Shown here one piece after another: positions 55,855 to 64,000 of a DNA stretch of 64,000 bases. The stretch comes from Actinomycetospora succinea (GTDB taxonomy: Bacteria; Actinomycetota; Actinomycetes; Mycobacteriales; Pseudonocardiaceae), in assembly GCF_004363095.1 (NCBI RefSeq), contig NZ_SNYO01000015.1:1-64000 (forward strand), given 5' to 3'. Under the pieces are notes generated by a model, which saw only the letters and a list, made by a program, of their open reading frames with translations, did no database searches and was not told the DNA's origin. Both the position numbers and the translations under genes were made by a program. Each line of letters begins with the position of its first letter. Within the stretch, counting starts at the first letter, position 1.

Positions 55855-55884
55855 GTGACCGGCGGCCGCGACGCCGCCGGTCAC
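55855..55884 (+). terminator. bldC terminator
   Basis: A perfect 12-bp stem (GTGACCGGCGGC at 55855-55866 with GCCGCCGGTCAC at 55873-55884) around CGCGAC, eleven bases after the bldC stop. No U-tract. Bases 55885-56099 hold no supported gene. Confidence 0.7.
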
Positions 55885-56099
55885 CGACGGTTCCCCGGCG
55901 GCGGCGTGTTCAGCCGTCCCGGGGAGCACGCCGGCACCGCCCGTGACCACGCGACCCGTTCGTCCCGGGCACCCGACCGTCACCCGACGGCCACCTCTCG
56001 CACGTCACGCGGACTTCCGGTCCGACCGGTAGCGTGGTGGACGCCCGGTCCGCGGATCCACCCGCGGTCCGGAGACGTCGAGATGCTGGAGGCGTCCGA

Positions 56100-56360
56100 G
56101 TGATCCCGTTCCTCGTGGCCGTGCTGGTCCTGGTCGTCGTGGGGACGTTGCTGTGGAAGGTGATGGCCGCCCAGGCGGCGCAGGCCGGACACGACGGCGG
56201 TCCTGGCGGCATGGTCGAGGACGCTCCTACCGGTCCCACCCGGCAGGCGACGCCGCGGCGCCCGCAGCGCCCCCGCCGCCCGGTGGCCCCCGACGACGAC
56301 CCGGAGTTCCTCCGGTCGCTCGACGAGAAGATCCAGCGCGAGGACCCGCCCAGCTCCTGA
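56100..56360 (+). CDS. Small membrane protein
   Basis: An 86-residue protein from the GTG at 56100 with GGAGG nine bases upstream. One N-terminal helix ('FLVAVLVLVVVGTLLWKVMA') is followed by a polar, Arg/Pro/Asp-rich cytoplasmic tail ending 'FLRSLDEKIQRED'. I do not recognise a domain; small proteins of this type next to the MinD-like and ccs genes are common in actinobacteria. It ends nine bases from the convergent MinD-like gene. Confidence 0.65.
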   Translation: MIPFLVAVLVLVVVGTLLWKVMAAQAAQAGHDGGPGGMVEDAPTGPTRQATPRRPQRPRRPVAPDDDPEFLRSLDEKIQREDPPSS

Positions 56361-56369
56361 CGGCCGGGC

Positions 56370-57677
56370 TCAGCGCGGCAGCACCGGCCGCCGCACGCGC
56401 GAGCCGGCGCGCCCGAAGTCGTCGGCGACGGTGGCGGCGAGCTCCAGCAGGGCCGCCCGGGTGCGCGACGCGAGCTTGTCCAGCTCGATCTCCGCGCCCT
56501 CCTCGAGGTGCGGGTCGAACGGCAGGCGCACCACGGCCCGGCAGCGCGCCGCGAAGTGGTCGGAGACGCGGTCGAGGTCGACGTTGCCCGACGACCGGCG
56601 CACGTAGTTGATGACGGCCACCGAGCGCGACACCAGATCGCGGTAGCCGTGCGCGTCGAGCCAGTCGAGCGTCGCCGACGCACTGCGCGCCCCGTCGATC
56701 GACGCCGACGACACGATCAGCAGCGAGTCCGCGACGTCGAGGACGCCCTTCATCGCCGAGTGCATCAGGCCGGTGCCGCAGTCGGTGAGCACGACGTTGT
56801 AGAAGTGCTCGAGCAGCGTCACCGTGCGCCGGTAGTCGACCTCGCTGAACGCCTCGGACACCGCCGGGTCCTGCTCGCTCGCCAGGATCTCCAGGCGTGA
56901 CGGGCCCTGGGAGGTGTAGGCGCGCACGTCGGAGTAGCGGCGCACGCGGTTGGCGTCGCGCAGCAGGTGGCGCACCGTCGCCGTGGTCTCCAGCGGGATC
57001 TTCTGACTGAGCGTCCCGCGGTCGGGGTTGGCGTCCACGGCGATCACGCGGTCGCCGCGCAGGGACGCGAACGTCGACCCGAGCGTGGTCGTCATCGTGG
57101 TCTTGCCGACGCCGCCCTTGAGGCTCAGCATCGCGATCTTGTAGCAGCCGTGGAGCGGCTGGTTGACCCGCGCGATCAGCTCGCGGCGGGCGGCGTCGCC
57201 GACGCTCTCGCCGGGGTTGACCAGCCCGCCCGAGCCGACGAACAGGGCGCGCCGCCAGCCCGTCTGCGGCGGGCGCTTGCTCGGCCGCAGGAGCTGGGCG
57301 GACGAGAGGTCGTAGGTGTTCGGGACCCCGTTGGACGGGGCGCCCGCGCCGCGACCCGGCGTGGTGAAGCGGCCTGAGACGGGCGCCCGGTCGGCCGGCG
57401 CGGGGCCCGGGGGCGGGCCGGGGACGCGGCCGGTGGGGGCGGCGCCGGCGCGCGGGTCGAACGCGGCGTGACGCGGCTGGGCGGCGTCACCGCGGGCGGC
57501 CTCGGCGGTGTCGACGCGGCGGGTGGTGTCCGGGGAGTCGGGCGGGCCGGCGACGGCGGGCGTCTCGCCGGACGCCGGACCCGTGGTCGGCTCCGCGGCG
57601 GGCGACGCGGCGCCCGACGACTCCGGCGCGGGCGCAGCACCCTCACGCTCGGCGCCGGCGTCGTCCCTGGATTCCAT
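56370..57677 (-). CDS. MinD/ParA-like ATPase with long N-terminus
   Basis: Encodes 435 residues from the ATG at 57677 (GGGAGGA upstream; a GTG two codons earlier is possible). The first 155 residues are disordered, rich in Ala, Pro, Asp and Thr. The P-loop ATPase follows: deviant Walker A 'LSLKGGVGKTTMTTTLGS' near 185, 'RVIAVDANPDRGTLSQKI', and Walker B-like 'NVVLTDCGTGLMHSAMKG'. The pre-ATPase segment 'RRALFVGSGGLVNPGESVGD' resembles the EspI/MinD-like proteins of type VII secretion loci, but no esx genes are here. Possibly a positioning ATPase. Confidence 0.85.
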   Translation of the reverse strand: MESRDDAGAEREGAAPAPESSGAASPAAEPTTGPASGETPAVAGPPDSPDTTRRVDTAEAARGDAAQPRHAAFDPRAGAAPTGRVPGPPPGPAPADRAPVSGRFTTPGRGAGAPSNGVPNTYDLSSAQLLRPSKRPPQTGWRRALFVGSGGLVNPGESVGDAARRELIARVNQPLHGCYKIAMLSLKGGVGKTTMTTTLGSTFASLRGDRVIAVDANPDRGTLSQKIPLETTATVRHLLRDANRVRRYSDVRAYTSQGPSRLEILASEQDPAVSEAFSEVDYRRTVTLLEHFYNVVLTDCGTGLMHSAMKGVLDVADSLLIVSSASIDGARSASATLDWLDAHGYRDLVSRSVAVINYVRRSSGNVDLDRVSDHFAARCRAVVRLPFDPHLEEGAEIELDKLASRTRAALLELAATVADDFGRAGSRVRRPVLPR

Positions 57678-57751
57678 CCCCACGGTCCTCCCTCGTCGCG
57701 TGCGCGCCGCACCGTATCCCGTCGGGGAGATCCTTCACGACCCGAGAACGA

Positions 57752-58744
57752 TCAGCCGCCGACGCCCGCGTACGAGTGCAGCCCCGTGACGACGAGGTTG
57801 ACGAAGAACAGGTTGAAGACCATCACCGCGAAACCGACGACGTTGATCACGGCCGCGCGCGGTCCGCGCCAGCCGGCCGTCGACCGGGCGTGCAGGTAGC
57901 AGGCGTAGACGATCCAGGCGATGAACGCCGTCGTCTCCTTGGGGTCCCAGCCCCAGTACCGACCCCAGGCGGCCTCGGCCCAGATCGCGCCGGTGATCAC
58001 GGCGAACGTCCAGATCGGGAACGCGATGGCGGTGGCGCGGTACGCGACGCGGTCGAGGACGTCGGCCGAGGGCAGGCGCGAGGTCCAGGTGAGCCGCGTG
58101 GGGTCGTTCTCGTGCACCCGGCGCAGCAGGTAGAGCACGCTCGCGACGCCGGCGAGCAGCAGGATGCCCGAGGCGATCACGGCCGCGGAGACGTGGATGG
58201 CGAGCCAGTACGAGCGCAGCGCGGGCACCACCGGCGCGGTCTGCGTGTAGAGCACCGTGCCGGCCAGGAACATCAGGATGATCACCGGCAGCAGCACGAA
58301 CGCGCCGAGGCGGCGCAGCTCGGGCCGGCGGCGCAGCACGACCAGCCAGGCACCCACCGCGACCAGCGAGATCGCCGCGGTGAACTCGTACATGTTGCCC
58401 CAGGGCACGCGCTGGGCGGCGAGCCCGCGCACGACGAGCATCGCGAAGTGCAGGGCGAACCCGAGCACGGTCAGCGAGACCCCGGTGCGCCCGAAGCGCT
58501 CGGCCTTGGTGCGCGGCGGGCGGGCCGGCGTGGCCGTGTCCTCGAGGGCGGGCGCGCCCTCGCGGGAGACCGTCCCGCTGCCGACGGCGGCGGCCACCGG
58601 CACGCGGGCCTCCTCCTGCTCCGCCCCCGTCCGCCGCAGCAGCGCGTGCTCGACGGCGTGCAGGATCATGGCGAGCACGTAGACCGCGAGCGCGGACTCG
58701 AACAGCAGGTCGCCGAACTGGCCCAGGCTTGCGTCAACGACCAT
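57752..58744 (-). CDS. ccsB: Cytochrome c synthase subunit CcsB
   Basis: A 330-residue CcsA/ResC-type membrane protein; with ResB it forms the system II heme-attachment complex. The heme-handling WWD-type motif is 'WGRYWGWDPKETTAFIAW', and conserved His residues lie in 'ILHAVEHALL', 'AIHVSAAVIASG' and 'YACYLHARSTAGW'. About eight helices. The start overlaps the resB stop by 11 bases. Required for the cytochrome c of the bc1-aa3 branch that follows complex I and NDH-2. Confidence 0.95.
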   Translation of the reverse strand: MVVDASLGQFGDLLFESALAVYVLAMILHAVEHALLRRTGAEQEEARVPVAAAVGSGTVSREGAPALEDTATPARPPRTKAERFGRTGVSLTVLGFALHFAMLVVRGLAAQRVPWGNMYEFTAAISLVAVGAWLVVLRRRPELRRLGAFVLLPVIILMFLAGTVLYTQTAPVVPALRSYWLAIHVSAAVIASGILLLAGVASVLYLLRRVHENDPTRLTWTSRLPSADVLDRVAYRATAIAFPIWTFAVITGAIWAEAAWGRYWGWDPKETTAFIAWIVYACYLHARSTAGWRGPRAAVINVVGFAVMVFNLFFVNLVVTGLHSYAGVGG

Positions 58745-60458
58745 CGTCGTCCTCCCGATCGTCCTGCTCGTCCGGCTCGCCCGACTCGACCGCGTCCGCC
58801 GGGACGTCCGGGTCCGGGCGCTCCCGCCCCGTGTCCGCGTCGTCGGGACGCGGCGGGGCCAGGTCCGCGGCGAGCCGCCCGAACTCCTCGCCGTAGCCCG
58901 CCCGGTCGGTCCGGGCGAGTCCGCCGAGACTCACCACCGTACGACCTACTGTCGTAGACGGCTGGGCAGGGGTGACGCGCACCCAGAACCGCCGCCGCCG
59001 CACGGTCAGCGAGAGCGTCAGCCCGCCGAGCAGGGCGATCGCCGCGACGAGCACGGCGGTCTGCGCGGGGTCGTGCGACACCTGCAGCGACACCCAGTTC
59101 TCGACGCCGTCGAAGCGGATGCGCGTGCCGTCGTCGAGCGCGATCTCGCCGCCCGGCTTGACGTTCTCGCGGGCCACCCGCACGAGGCGGCCCTGCTCGA
59201 CCATGCTCCGGTCCACCTCGAAGATCGACTGAGCGCGGCCCGAGTCGAGGCCCAGGTCGCCGCGCATCACGTCGACGGCGGCCTCCGGGTCGTTCAGCGC
59301 CGGGAACGTCGAGGTGACGAGCCCGCCGCCGGACGAGGTGGGGGCGAACAGGCCGGTGATGGCGAGCTGGGAACGCCGGCGCTCCGACTCGTCCGTCACC
59401 CCCGGCGGGTCGATCTTCGTCGCGCCCTCGGAGAGCAGGGTGGCCTGGTCGACGGGCCGCCACTGGATGAGCCCGACGCGCTGCTCGCCGTTCGGGAACG
59501 TGACCGTGAACCGCGGGGCGTAGCCGTGCCCGAGCAGGTAGACGCGCTCGCCGTCGACGCGCAGGGGATCGTTGACGGCGAGGTCGTGCGGCTGCCACGT
59601 GGTGTCGCCGCGCTCGACGGCGTCGGTGTCCTGGTAGCGGACGGTCGCGTCGAACGAGTCGGGCTGGCCGTCGGGGCGGAACGAGGCCCGGAAGTCGTCG
59701 ACGATCATGCAGAACGGGTCGAGCCCGGTGCCGTCGACCGACAGGCCGGGGCGGAACGAGTCGTAGGCGTAGATGCCGGAGTTGCAGAACTCGCTGCCGT
59801 CGGCCATGACGATGACCTGGCCCTCGTAGCCGAAGATCTTGCCGAAGGCGATGCCGCCGAGCAGCGCGACGAGGCTGAGGTGGAAGACGAGGTTGCCGAC
59901 CTCGCGCAGCGCGCCCTTCTCCGCCGAGAGCGTGCGCACGCCGCCCGGCTCGGAGCGCACGGCGACCTTCCAGCCCCGCAGCCGCCGGCGGGCGGACTCG
60001 ACGACGGCGTCCGGGTCGTCGTCGGACGTGCTCTGCGCGTGGTGGGGCAGGCGCGCGAGGTTGCGTGGCACCGACACCGGCTCGGCGCGCAGGCCCCGCA
60101 CGTGCTCGAACGAGCGCGGCACCAGGCAGCCGATGAGCGAGATGAACAGCAGCAGGTAGATCGCCGCGAACCACGGGGTCGCGAAGACGTCGAAGAGCCC
60201 GAGGTCGTCGAAGAACGGCCCGAGGGTGGGGTTCTGGGCGAGGTAGTCGCTGACGGCGTTGGGGCTCGGCGTGCGCTGGGGCAGCAGCGCGCCGGGCAGC
60301 GACGCGACCGCGAGCAGGAACAGCAGGATCAGCGCGGTGCGCATGCTGGTCAGCCCGCGCCACGTGTTGCGGGCCAGCGCGAGCGCCTGCCGCGCCCGGC
60401 CCGGGCGTGACGGCGAGGGGCCCGCGTCGCCGGGGGGAGCCTGCAGCGTGGAGGTCAT
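58734..60458 (-). CDS. resB: Cytochrome c synthase subunit ResB (Ccs1)
   Basis: A 574-residue system II protein from the ATG at 60458. Three helices near 40-190 ('TALILLFLLAVASLPGALLP' and 'WFAAIYLLLFISLIGCLVPR') and a fourth at about 470 frame a large extracytoplasmic domain. The signatures 'GNLVFHLSLVALLGGIAFGK' and 'VENWVSLQVSHDPAQTAVLV' hold the conserved His residues. The C-terminal tail is polar. Nineteen bases after ccdA. Confidence 0.94.
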   Translation of the reverse strand: MTSTLQAPPGDAGPSPSRPGRARQALALARNTWRGLTSMRTALILLFLLAVASLPGALLPQRTPSPNAVSDYLAQNPTLGPFFDDLGLFDVFATPWFAAIYLLLFISLIGCLVPRSFEHVRGLRAEPVSVPRNLARLPHHAQSTSDDDPDAVVESARRRLRGWKVAVRSEPGGVRTLSAEKGALREVGNLVFHLSLVALLGGIAFGKIFGYEGQVIVMADGSEFCNSGIYAYDSFRPGLSVDGTGLDPFCMIVDDFRASFRPDGQPDSFDATVRYQDTDAVERGDTTWQPHDLAVNDPLRVDGERVYLLGHGYAPRFTVTFPNGEQRVGLIQWRPVDQATLLSEGATKIDPPGVTDESERRRSQLAITGLFAPTSSGGGLVTSTFPALNDPEAAVDVMRGDLGLDSGRAQSIFEVDRSMVEQGRLVRVARENVKPGGEIALDDGTRIRFDGVENWVSLQVSHDPAQTAVLVAAIALLGGLTLSLTVRRRRFWVRVTPAQPSTTVGRTVVSLGGLARTDRAGYGEEFGRLAADLAPPRPDDADTGRERPDPDVPADAVESGEPDEQDDREDDDGR

Positions 60459-60477
60459 GTGGGGGCCTACAGAGGGC

Positions 60478-61326
60478 TCAGAGGGGGGTGGTGAAGCCGG
60501 CGACGGGGCCGCGCAGCAGGGCGACGATCTCGGCCCAGAGGCCGGTGGCGAGCAGCAGCCCGACGACGACGAGCGCGACGCCGCCGACGATCTGGATGCG
60601 CCGGCTGTTCGTCCGCAGCCAGGCCTGGGCCCGGACCGCGCGGCCGGCACCGAGGGCGATGAGCACGAACGGCACGCCCAGCCCGAGGCAGTAGGCGAGC
60701 AGCAGGACCATGCCCCGGACCCCGGCCGACCCGGAGTCGGTGCCGCTGGCCAGGGCGACGACCCCGGCGAGCGTCGGCCCGAGGCACGGCGTCCACCCGA
60801 GCCCGAACGTCGCGCCGAGCAGCGGCGCGCCGACCAGGCCGGTGCGCGGGACCCAGTGCGGGCGGGTGTCGCGCTGCAGGGCGGGCACGAGGCCGAGGAA
60901 GACCAGGCCCATGGCCACGGTCACCACGCCCCCGATCCGCTGCAGCAGCGCCTCGTTGACCAGCAGCGCGTCGGCCAGCCAGACGATCGAGCCGAGCCCG
61001 ACGACGAACACCACGGTGAAGCCGAGGACGAACAGGCCCGCGGCCCCGGCGACCCGGAAGCGGCGCAGCTTCCGCGGCGTGGCCGTGGCTGTGCCGGCGG
61101 TGGGGAGCTCGCCCGTCACCGCCGCGCGGCGCTCGGCGTCCTGGGCGCGGACCTCGTCCTCGGTGACGGCCGGGGCGTCGGCGCCGACGAGACCGGCGAG
61201 GTAGGCCAGGTAGCCCGGCACCAGCGGCACGACGCAGGGCGAGGCGAAGCTGACCACTCCCGCCGCCACCGACAGCAGCACGGCGAGCAGGACGGGGCCG
61301 GACGTGGCCACCTCGGTCAGGTTCAT
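60478..61326 (-). CDS. ccdA: Thiol-disulfide transporter CcdA
   Basis: A 282-residue six-helix protein that carries reducing power across the membrane to ResA for apocytochrome reduction. The two catalytic Cys lie in 'VVSFASPCVVPLVPGYLAYL' and 'FGLGWTPCLGPTLAGVVAL'. A charged cytoplasmic loop of about 50 residues after helix 1 is longer than in Bacillus CcdA but usual for actinobacteria. The first gene of the ccdA-resB-ccsB run; its partner resA is 1.8 kb upstream, separated by three other genes. Confidence 0.94.
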   Translation of the reverse strand: MNLTEVATSGPVLLAVLLSVAAGVVSFASPCVVPLVPGYLAYLAGLVGADAPAVTEDEVRAQDAERRAAVTGELPTAGTATATPRKLRRFRVAGAAGLFVLGFTVVFVVGLGSIVWLADALLVNEALLQRIGGVVTVAMGLVFLGLVPALQRDTRPHWVPRTGLVGAPLLGATFGLGWTPCLGPTLAGVVALASGTDSGSAGVRGMVLLLAYCLGLGVPFVLIALGAGRAVRAQAWLRTNSRRIQIVGGVALVVVGLLLATGLWAEIVALLRGPVAGFTTPL

Positions 61327-61402
61327 GGCGGGTCCAGGGTAGGACGCCTCCGTCGGGCGCGCGTGAGCACGGGGACCCATCTCCGACGATGTGTCGTAGA
61401 AG

Positions 61403-62254
61403 TCAGGCCCCCGGACGTCGCGAGCCGATGAACGGGTCGCCCGCGGCGAGGTCCCGCCCGGCGCTGCCGAGCCACCCGGGCTCGCCCTGCGGCGCGCGGC
61501 CGGCCGTGTCGGCGACGAACCGCTCGATGCCCGAGCGGCGGTCGGGGTCGCGGCGCCGGCGCCCGGGCGCCGGCAGGTCCCGCGGCAGCGCCGCGACCAG
61601 GGCGGTGAGGAAGGCGACGGCGCTCTCGAGCGTCGCCGTGGTCAGCGGCCCGTCCCACACCATGAGCGCGTGCCGGCCGTCGACCACGACGGAGCCGGGC
61701 GGCTTCGGTGGTCCGGCGAACCGCGCGAGCGACGGGGCGAGCAGGGCCGCCGCGTATCCCGCGTCGCGGCTGTACGCGGTGAACGTCGCGGCCAGGGGCC
61801 CGGCGTCGACCTCCGGCAACCGGCCGATCTGGTCCTCCCAGCGGGTCACCGGCCACCCGCGCGGGCGCAGGAACACCGCCGGGGCGTCGACGACGGCGTC
61901 GTCGACCTCGACGAGCGCGGTGTCCTCGACGACGACCTCGTCGCCCTCACCATCGCTGACCGTCGCCCAGCGACGGTGCTCGACCGCGCGGACGACGTGG
62001 TCGCCGACCGCCCTCGTCAGGTCGCGGACGACCACCCCGCGCCGTTGCGCCGGGCTCGGCGGGCGGAACCACGAGGAGCCGGACAGCGAGGGGTGCGCCC
62101 CGACGTGGTGCCACCCGTGCTCACCGGCCCAGGTCTCCCACGCGGCGTCGTCCCGGCCCGCGGACCGGCGCCGGGGCAGCACGACCATCCCGGCGATCGC
62201 CAGCCCGAGCCCGACGGCCACCGCGCCGACCACGACCGTCCACACCAGCCACAT
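61403..62254 (-). CDS. Membrane-anchored protein, unknown function
   Basis: A 283-residue protein from the ATG at 62254 (GAGGGGGAG upstream). One N-terminal helix ('VWTVVVGAVAVGLGLAIAGM') is followed by a soluble domain with several Trp and paired charged residues ('WAGEHGWHHVGAHPSLSGSS', 'WEDQIGRLPEVDAGPLAATF'). I do not recognise the family. It is one of three genes inserted between ccdA and resA. Confidence 0.7.
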   Translation of the reverse strand: MWLVWTVVVGAVAVGLGLAIAGMVVLPRRRSAGRDDAAWETWAGEHGWHHVGAHPSLSGSSWFRPPSPAQRRGVVVRDLTRAVGDHVVRAVEHRRWATVSDGEGDEVVVEDTALVEVDDAVVDAPAVFLRPRGWPVTRWEDQIGRLPEVDAGPLAATFTAYSRDAGYAAALLAPSLARFAGPPKPPGSVVVDGRHALMVWDGPLTTATLESAVAFLTALVAALPRDLPAPGRRRRDPDRRSGIERFVADTAGRAPQGEPGWLGSAGRDLAAGDPFIGSRRPGA

Positions 62255-62509
62255 CGCTCCCCCTCGCGTCGCCTCGGAGCTTCGACGGCGCGGGGGTGGG
62301 CAGATGTTCCCGGGCGTCGCCGAAATTCGCTCGCGCACCCCGGCCGGACGCTCGTACCGTCCGCGTCGTGCTCGTCGACTCCTGAGGACGCCCGGGACCG
62401 CACTTGTCCCCGTGTCCGACTCCGCTGCCCCTCACGCCGCCCGGCGCGGTGCGTCTCGCACCCCGGGTGTCGCGGCGGCGTCCGTCCCGCACACCCCAGG
62501 AGGTCTCGT

Positions 62510-62695
62510 ATGCGAACCACCGACCCCACAGCCACGTCCGAGCGCCCGGCCAACCGCGCCGAGCGCCGCGCCGCCGCCCGCGGACGATCGGCCGGGTCAG
62601 CCGGTCAGCCGACCGCCCCGCGCGTGGCCGCTCCGAAGCAGCGGACGAAGCCCGTGCACGTCCGCACGGACTTCGCCGCGCGCCGCAGCGGCTGA
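62510..62695 (+). CDS. Small basic protein (61 residues)
   Basis: An ATG preceded by a perfect AGGAGG at seven bases. The peptide is Arg/Ala/Thr-rich with 'NRAERRAAARGRSAG' in the middle and 'HVRTDFAARRSG' at the end; no hydrophobic segment. The near-ideal RBS in a window where such sites are uncommon argues for expression, probably at high level. Similar short 'NRAERRAA' proteins seem familiar from actinobacterial genomes but have no known role. It could be a nucleic-acid-binding protein; that is inference. Confidence 0.6.
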   Translation: MRTTDPTATSERPANRAERRAAARGRSAGSAGQPTAPRVAAPKQRTKPVHVRTDFAARRSG

Positions 62696-62709
62696 GCGCG
62701 CGCCGCGGG

Positions 62710-63087
62710 TCAGTTGTACCGCGCGTGCCCGTTGCCGCCCGGCGGCGGCGGTGGCGCGGACCAGGGCGCGGCGCCGGGCATCCCCGGCGCCGCGCTCTGG
62801 TTCGGGAAGGGCTGGTACTGGCCCGGCATGGGCGGCGGGCCCGCCGGCGGTGCCGCCGGGCCCTGCGCGAGCTGCTCGGCCTGCTCCTTCTCGATCCACA
62901 TCAGGAACCCGCACGCGGTGCACTGCGTCGCGTAGCGCGTGCGGACCGGGAACAGCGGGATGAAGAACAGCGTGAACTTCGTGATCGCCTTCAAGATCGC
63001 GTTGGCGGCCGAGCGGTGACAGTTGGCGCACGTCAGGACGATCAGCGCCAGCTGCGTGACGGTGCGGCGAGTGCCGAAGACGATCAA
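62710..63087 (-). CDS. Zinc-ribbon protein
   Basis: About 125 residues from a probable TTG start at 63087 ('IVFGTRRTVTQLALIVLTC'). Two Cys pairs, 'CANCHRSA' and 'CTACGFLMW', about 40 residues apart, form a zinc-ribbon with a hydrophobic segment between ('FTLFFIPLFPVRTRYATQ'). The tail is Pro/Gly/Gln-rich. This layout matches the actinobacterial zinc-ribbon proteins sometimes annotated as membrane-associated. It lies between resA and the small basic protein gene. The TTG start is an inference from domain extent. Confidence 0.75.
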   Translation of the reverse strand: MIVFGTRRTVTQLALIVLTCANCHRSAANAILKAITKFTLFFIPLFPVRTRYATQCTACGFLMWIEKEQAEQLAQGPAAPPAGPPPMPGQYQPFPNQSAAPGMPGAAPWSAPPPPPGGNGHARYN

Positions 63088-63143
63088 TGCGTACCCCCGG
63101 GGAGCGGTCCTACCGGTGAGCTTCGCAGATTGTGCGCGACCAG

Positions 63144-63719
63144 TCAGCTCGCCGGGGCCGGCTCCGCCGCGACGCGGTCGACCACGGGCTGCAGGTCCTC
63201 GGCGAGGATCGCGGTGAGGAAGACGGCCGCGACGCGGTGCTCGCGGTCCAGCACGATCGTCGACGGCACCGCGTTGCGGGGGTAGCCGCGCAGCGCGAGC
63301 AGCGACCGGCCCGGCGGGTCGTAGATCGACGGGTAGACGACGCCGCGGTCGCGGACGAAGTCGGCGGCGGCGTCGCGCTGGTCGCGCACGTCGATCCCGA
63401 GGAACTGGACCCCGCGCGGCGCCGACGCCGACGCGACCTGGTCGAGCGCGTCCGCCTCGCCGCGGCACGGCCCGCACCACGAGCCCCACACGTTGAGCAC
63501 GACGACCTGGCCCCGGTAGGCGTCGGTGGAGATCGTCCTCCCCTGCTCGAGGAGGCTGTCGCCGCTGATCGGGGTGAGCGTGCCGCGGGTCTCCGGCGGG
63601 TCGTAGACGACCGTGGTGCGCCCGCCGGTGCCGTTGAAGACGAACTCGCCCTCGCCGGCCCCGGACGAGCACCCGGCGACGAGCAGCAGGGCCGCCAGCG
63701 CCAGCAGGAGCACCCGCAC
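63144..63719 (-). CDS. resA: ResA/TlpA-like thiol-disulfide lipoprotein
   Basis: A 191-residue thioredoxin-fold lipoprotein from a GTG start. The lipobox is 'LLLVAGC' with Cys at about 17. The active site 'VWGSWCGPCRGEAD' (CxxC) and the cis-Pro loop 'NAVPSTIVLDREH' are intact. It should keep apocytochrome c Cys residues reduced for heme attachment by ResB/CcsB, receiving electrons from CcdA. One base separates it from the histidine phosphatase gene upstream, as in mycobacteria. Confidence 0.93.
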   Translation of the reverse strand: MRVLLLALAALLLVAGCSSGAGEGEFVFNGTGGRTTVVYDPPETRGTLTPISGDSLLEQGRTISTDAYRGQVVVLNVWGSWCGPCRGEADALDQVASASAPRGVQFLGIDVRDQRDAAADFVRDRGVVYPSIYDPPGRSLLALRGYPRNAVPSTIVLDREHRVAAVFLTAILAEDLQPVVDRVAAEPAPAS

Positions 63720-63720
63720 C

Positions 63721-64000
63721 TCAGGCCCCCGTGGCCGTCGGGTCGGAGGCGCCGCCGGGCTCGGCGTAGGCGATGTCGACGAGGCTCTCGTCGTCGAAGA
63801 CGCAGCTGGTCACCGAGCCGAGCGAGCACTGCCGGTGGGTGGGGTTGTGCCACAGCCGCTGCCCGGCCATGAAGCGGCGCAGCGTCCAGATCGGCAGCTG
63901 GTGGGACACGCACACGGCCTCGTGGCCGGCGGCGGCCGCGCGCGCCCGGTGGACCACGCCGAGCATGCGGTGCGCGATCTCCAGGTACGGCTCGCCCCAC
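63721..64000 (-). CDS. Histidine phosphatase family protein, 5' end cut off
   Basis: The C-terminal 92 residues of a phosphoglycerate-mutase-like phosphatase. 'WGEPYLEIAHRMLGVVHRAR' runs off the window edge. 'EAVCVSHQLPIWTLRRFMAG' contains the second catalytic His. The RHG motif would lie beyond 64000. It probably opens the resA operon; the specific substrate is unknown. Confidence 0.88.
   Translation of the reverse strand, partial: WGEPYLEIAHRMLGVVHRARAAAAGHEAVCVSHQLPIWTLRRFMAGQRLWHNPTHRQCSLGSVTSCVFDDESLVDIAYAEPGGASDPTATGA

Overview
The window comes from a very high-GC actinobacterium. Gene content and gene order point to the Pseudonocardiaceae (Pseudonocardia or Actinomycetospora-like), but no rRNA is present, so the genus is a guess. 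GTG starts and GTGA/ATGA stop-start overlaps are everywhere. Most of the window is a core energy-metabolism block. From memory, its order resembles the Mycobacterium tuberculosis ccsA/menA/menD/menG/menJ/grcC1/htpX/yajQ neighbourhood, here with complex I and an Mrp antiporter operon inserted.

Layout. 1-13.8 kb is mixed housekeeping: a GAF protein, tRNA-Tyr, YajQ, acetyltransferases, an Excalibur-domain secreted protein, NDH-2, a Clp-N protein, HtpX, a thioesterase, an enoyl-CoA hydratase, KorAB, a metallo-beta-lactamase-fold protein and RarD. 13.8-42.7 kb is an unbroken minus-strand run. Read in transcription order it holds menD, the Mrp/Mnh antiporter (A,C,D,E,F,G), a DUF3592 protein, menG, menJ, the complete 14-gene nuoA-N operon and a long-chain polyprenyl diphosphate synthase. 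42.9-46.9 kb is a plus-strand efflux cassette with two HlyD-type adaptors and a DHA2-family MFS pump. 46.9-51.8 kb is an accessory pocket with an orphan phage-tail-tube/eCIS-like protein, a DUF222-HNH (13E12-type) protein, an ECF sigma factor fused to a broken tyrosine-recombinase domain, and a YciI protein. 52-64 kb holds a DUF998 membrane protein, a secreted double-psi-barrel-like protein, menA, DUF4229, bldC, a MinD/ParA-like ATPase and the system II cytochrome c maturation genes (ccsB, resB, ccdA, resA) with a cut-off histidine phosphatase at the right edge.

How it works together. Complex I and NDH-2 feed electrons from NADH into menaquinone. The polyprenyl synthase, MenD, MenA, MenG and MenJ supply and modify that quinone, and the Ccs/Res proteins build the downstream c-type cytochromes. 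KorAB links the TCA cycle to ferredoxin. Mrp exchanges cations for protons across the same membrane and is related to NuoL/M/N.

The most unusual observations are the sigma-recombinase fusion, a palindromic repeat inserted in frame into nuoG with degenerate relatives elsewhere, a 106-bp composite inverted repeat between menJ and menG, a second palindrome family at the 3' ends of two transporter genes, and hairpins that bury the ribosome binding sites of the tail-tube gene and of the gene after korB. No gene-free stretch exceeds 300 bases. I saw no CRISPR array, rRNA or intact mobile element. All reading was by eye; no searches or folding calculations were run.
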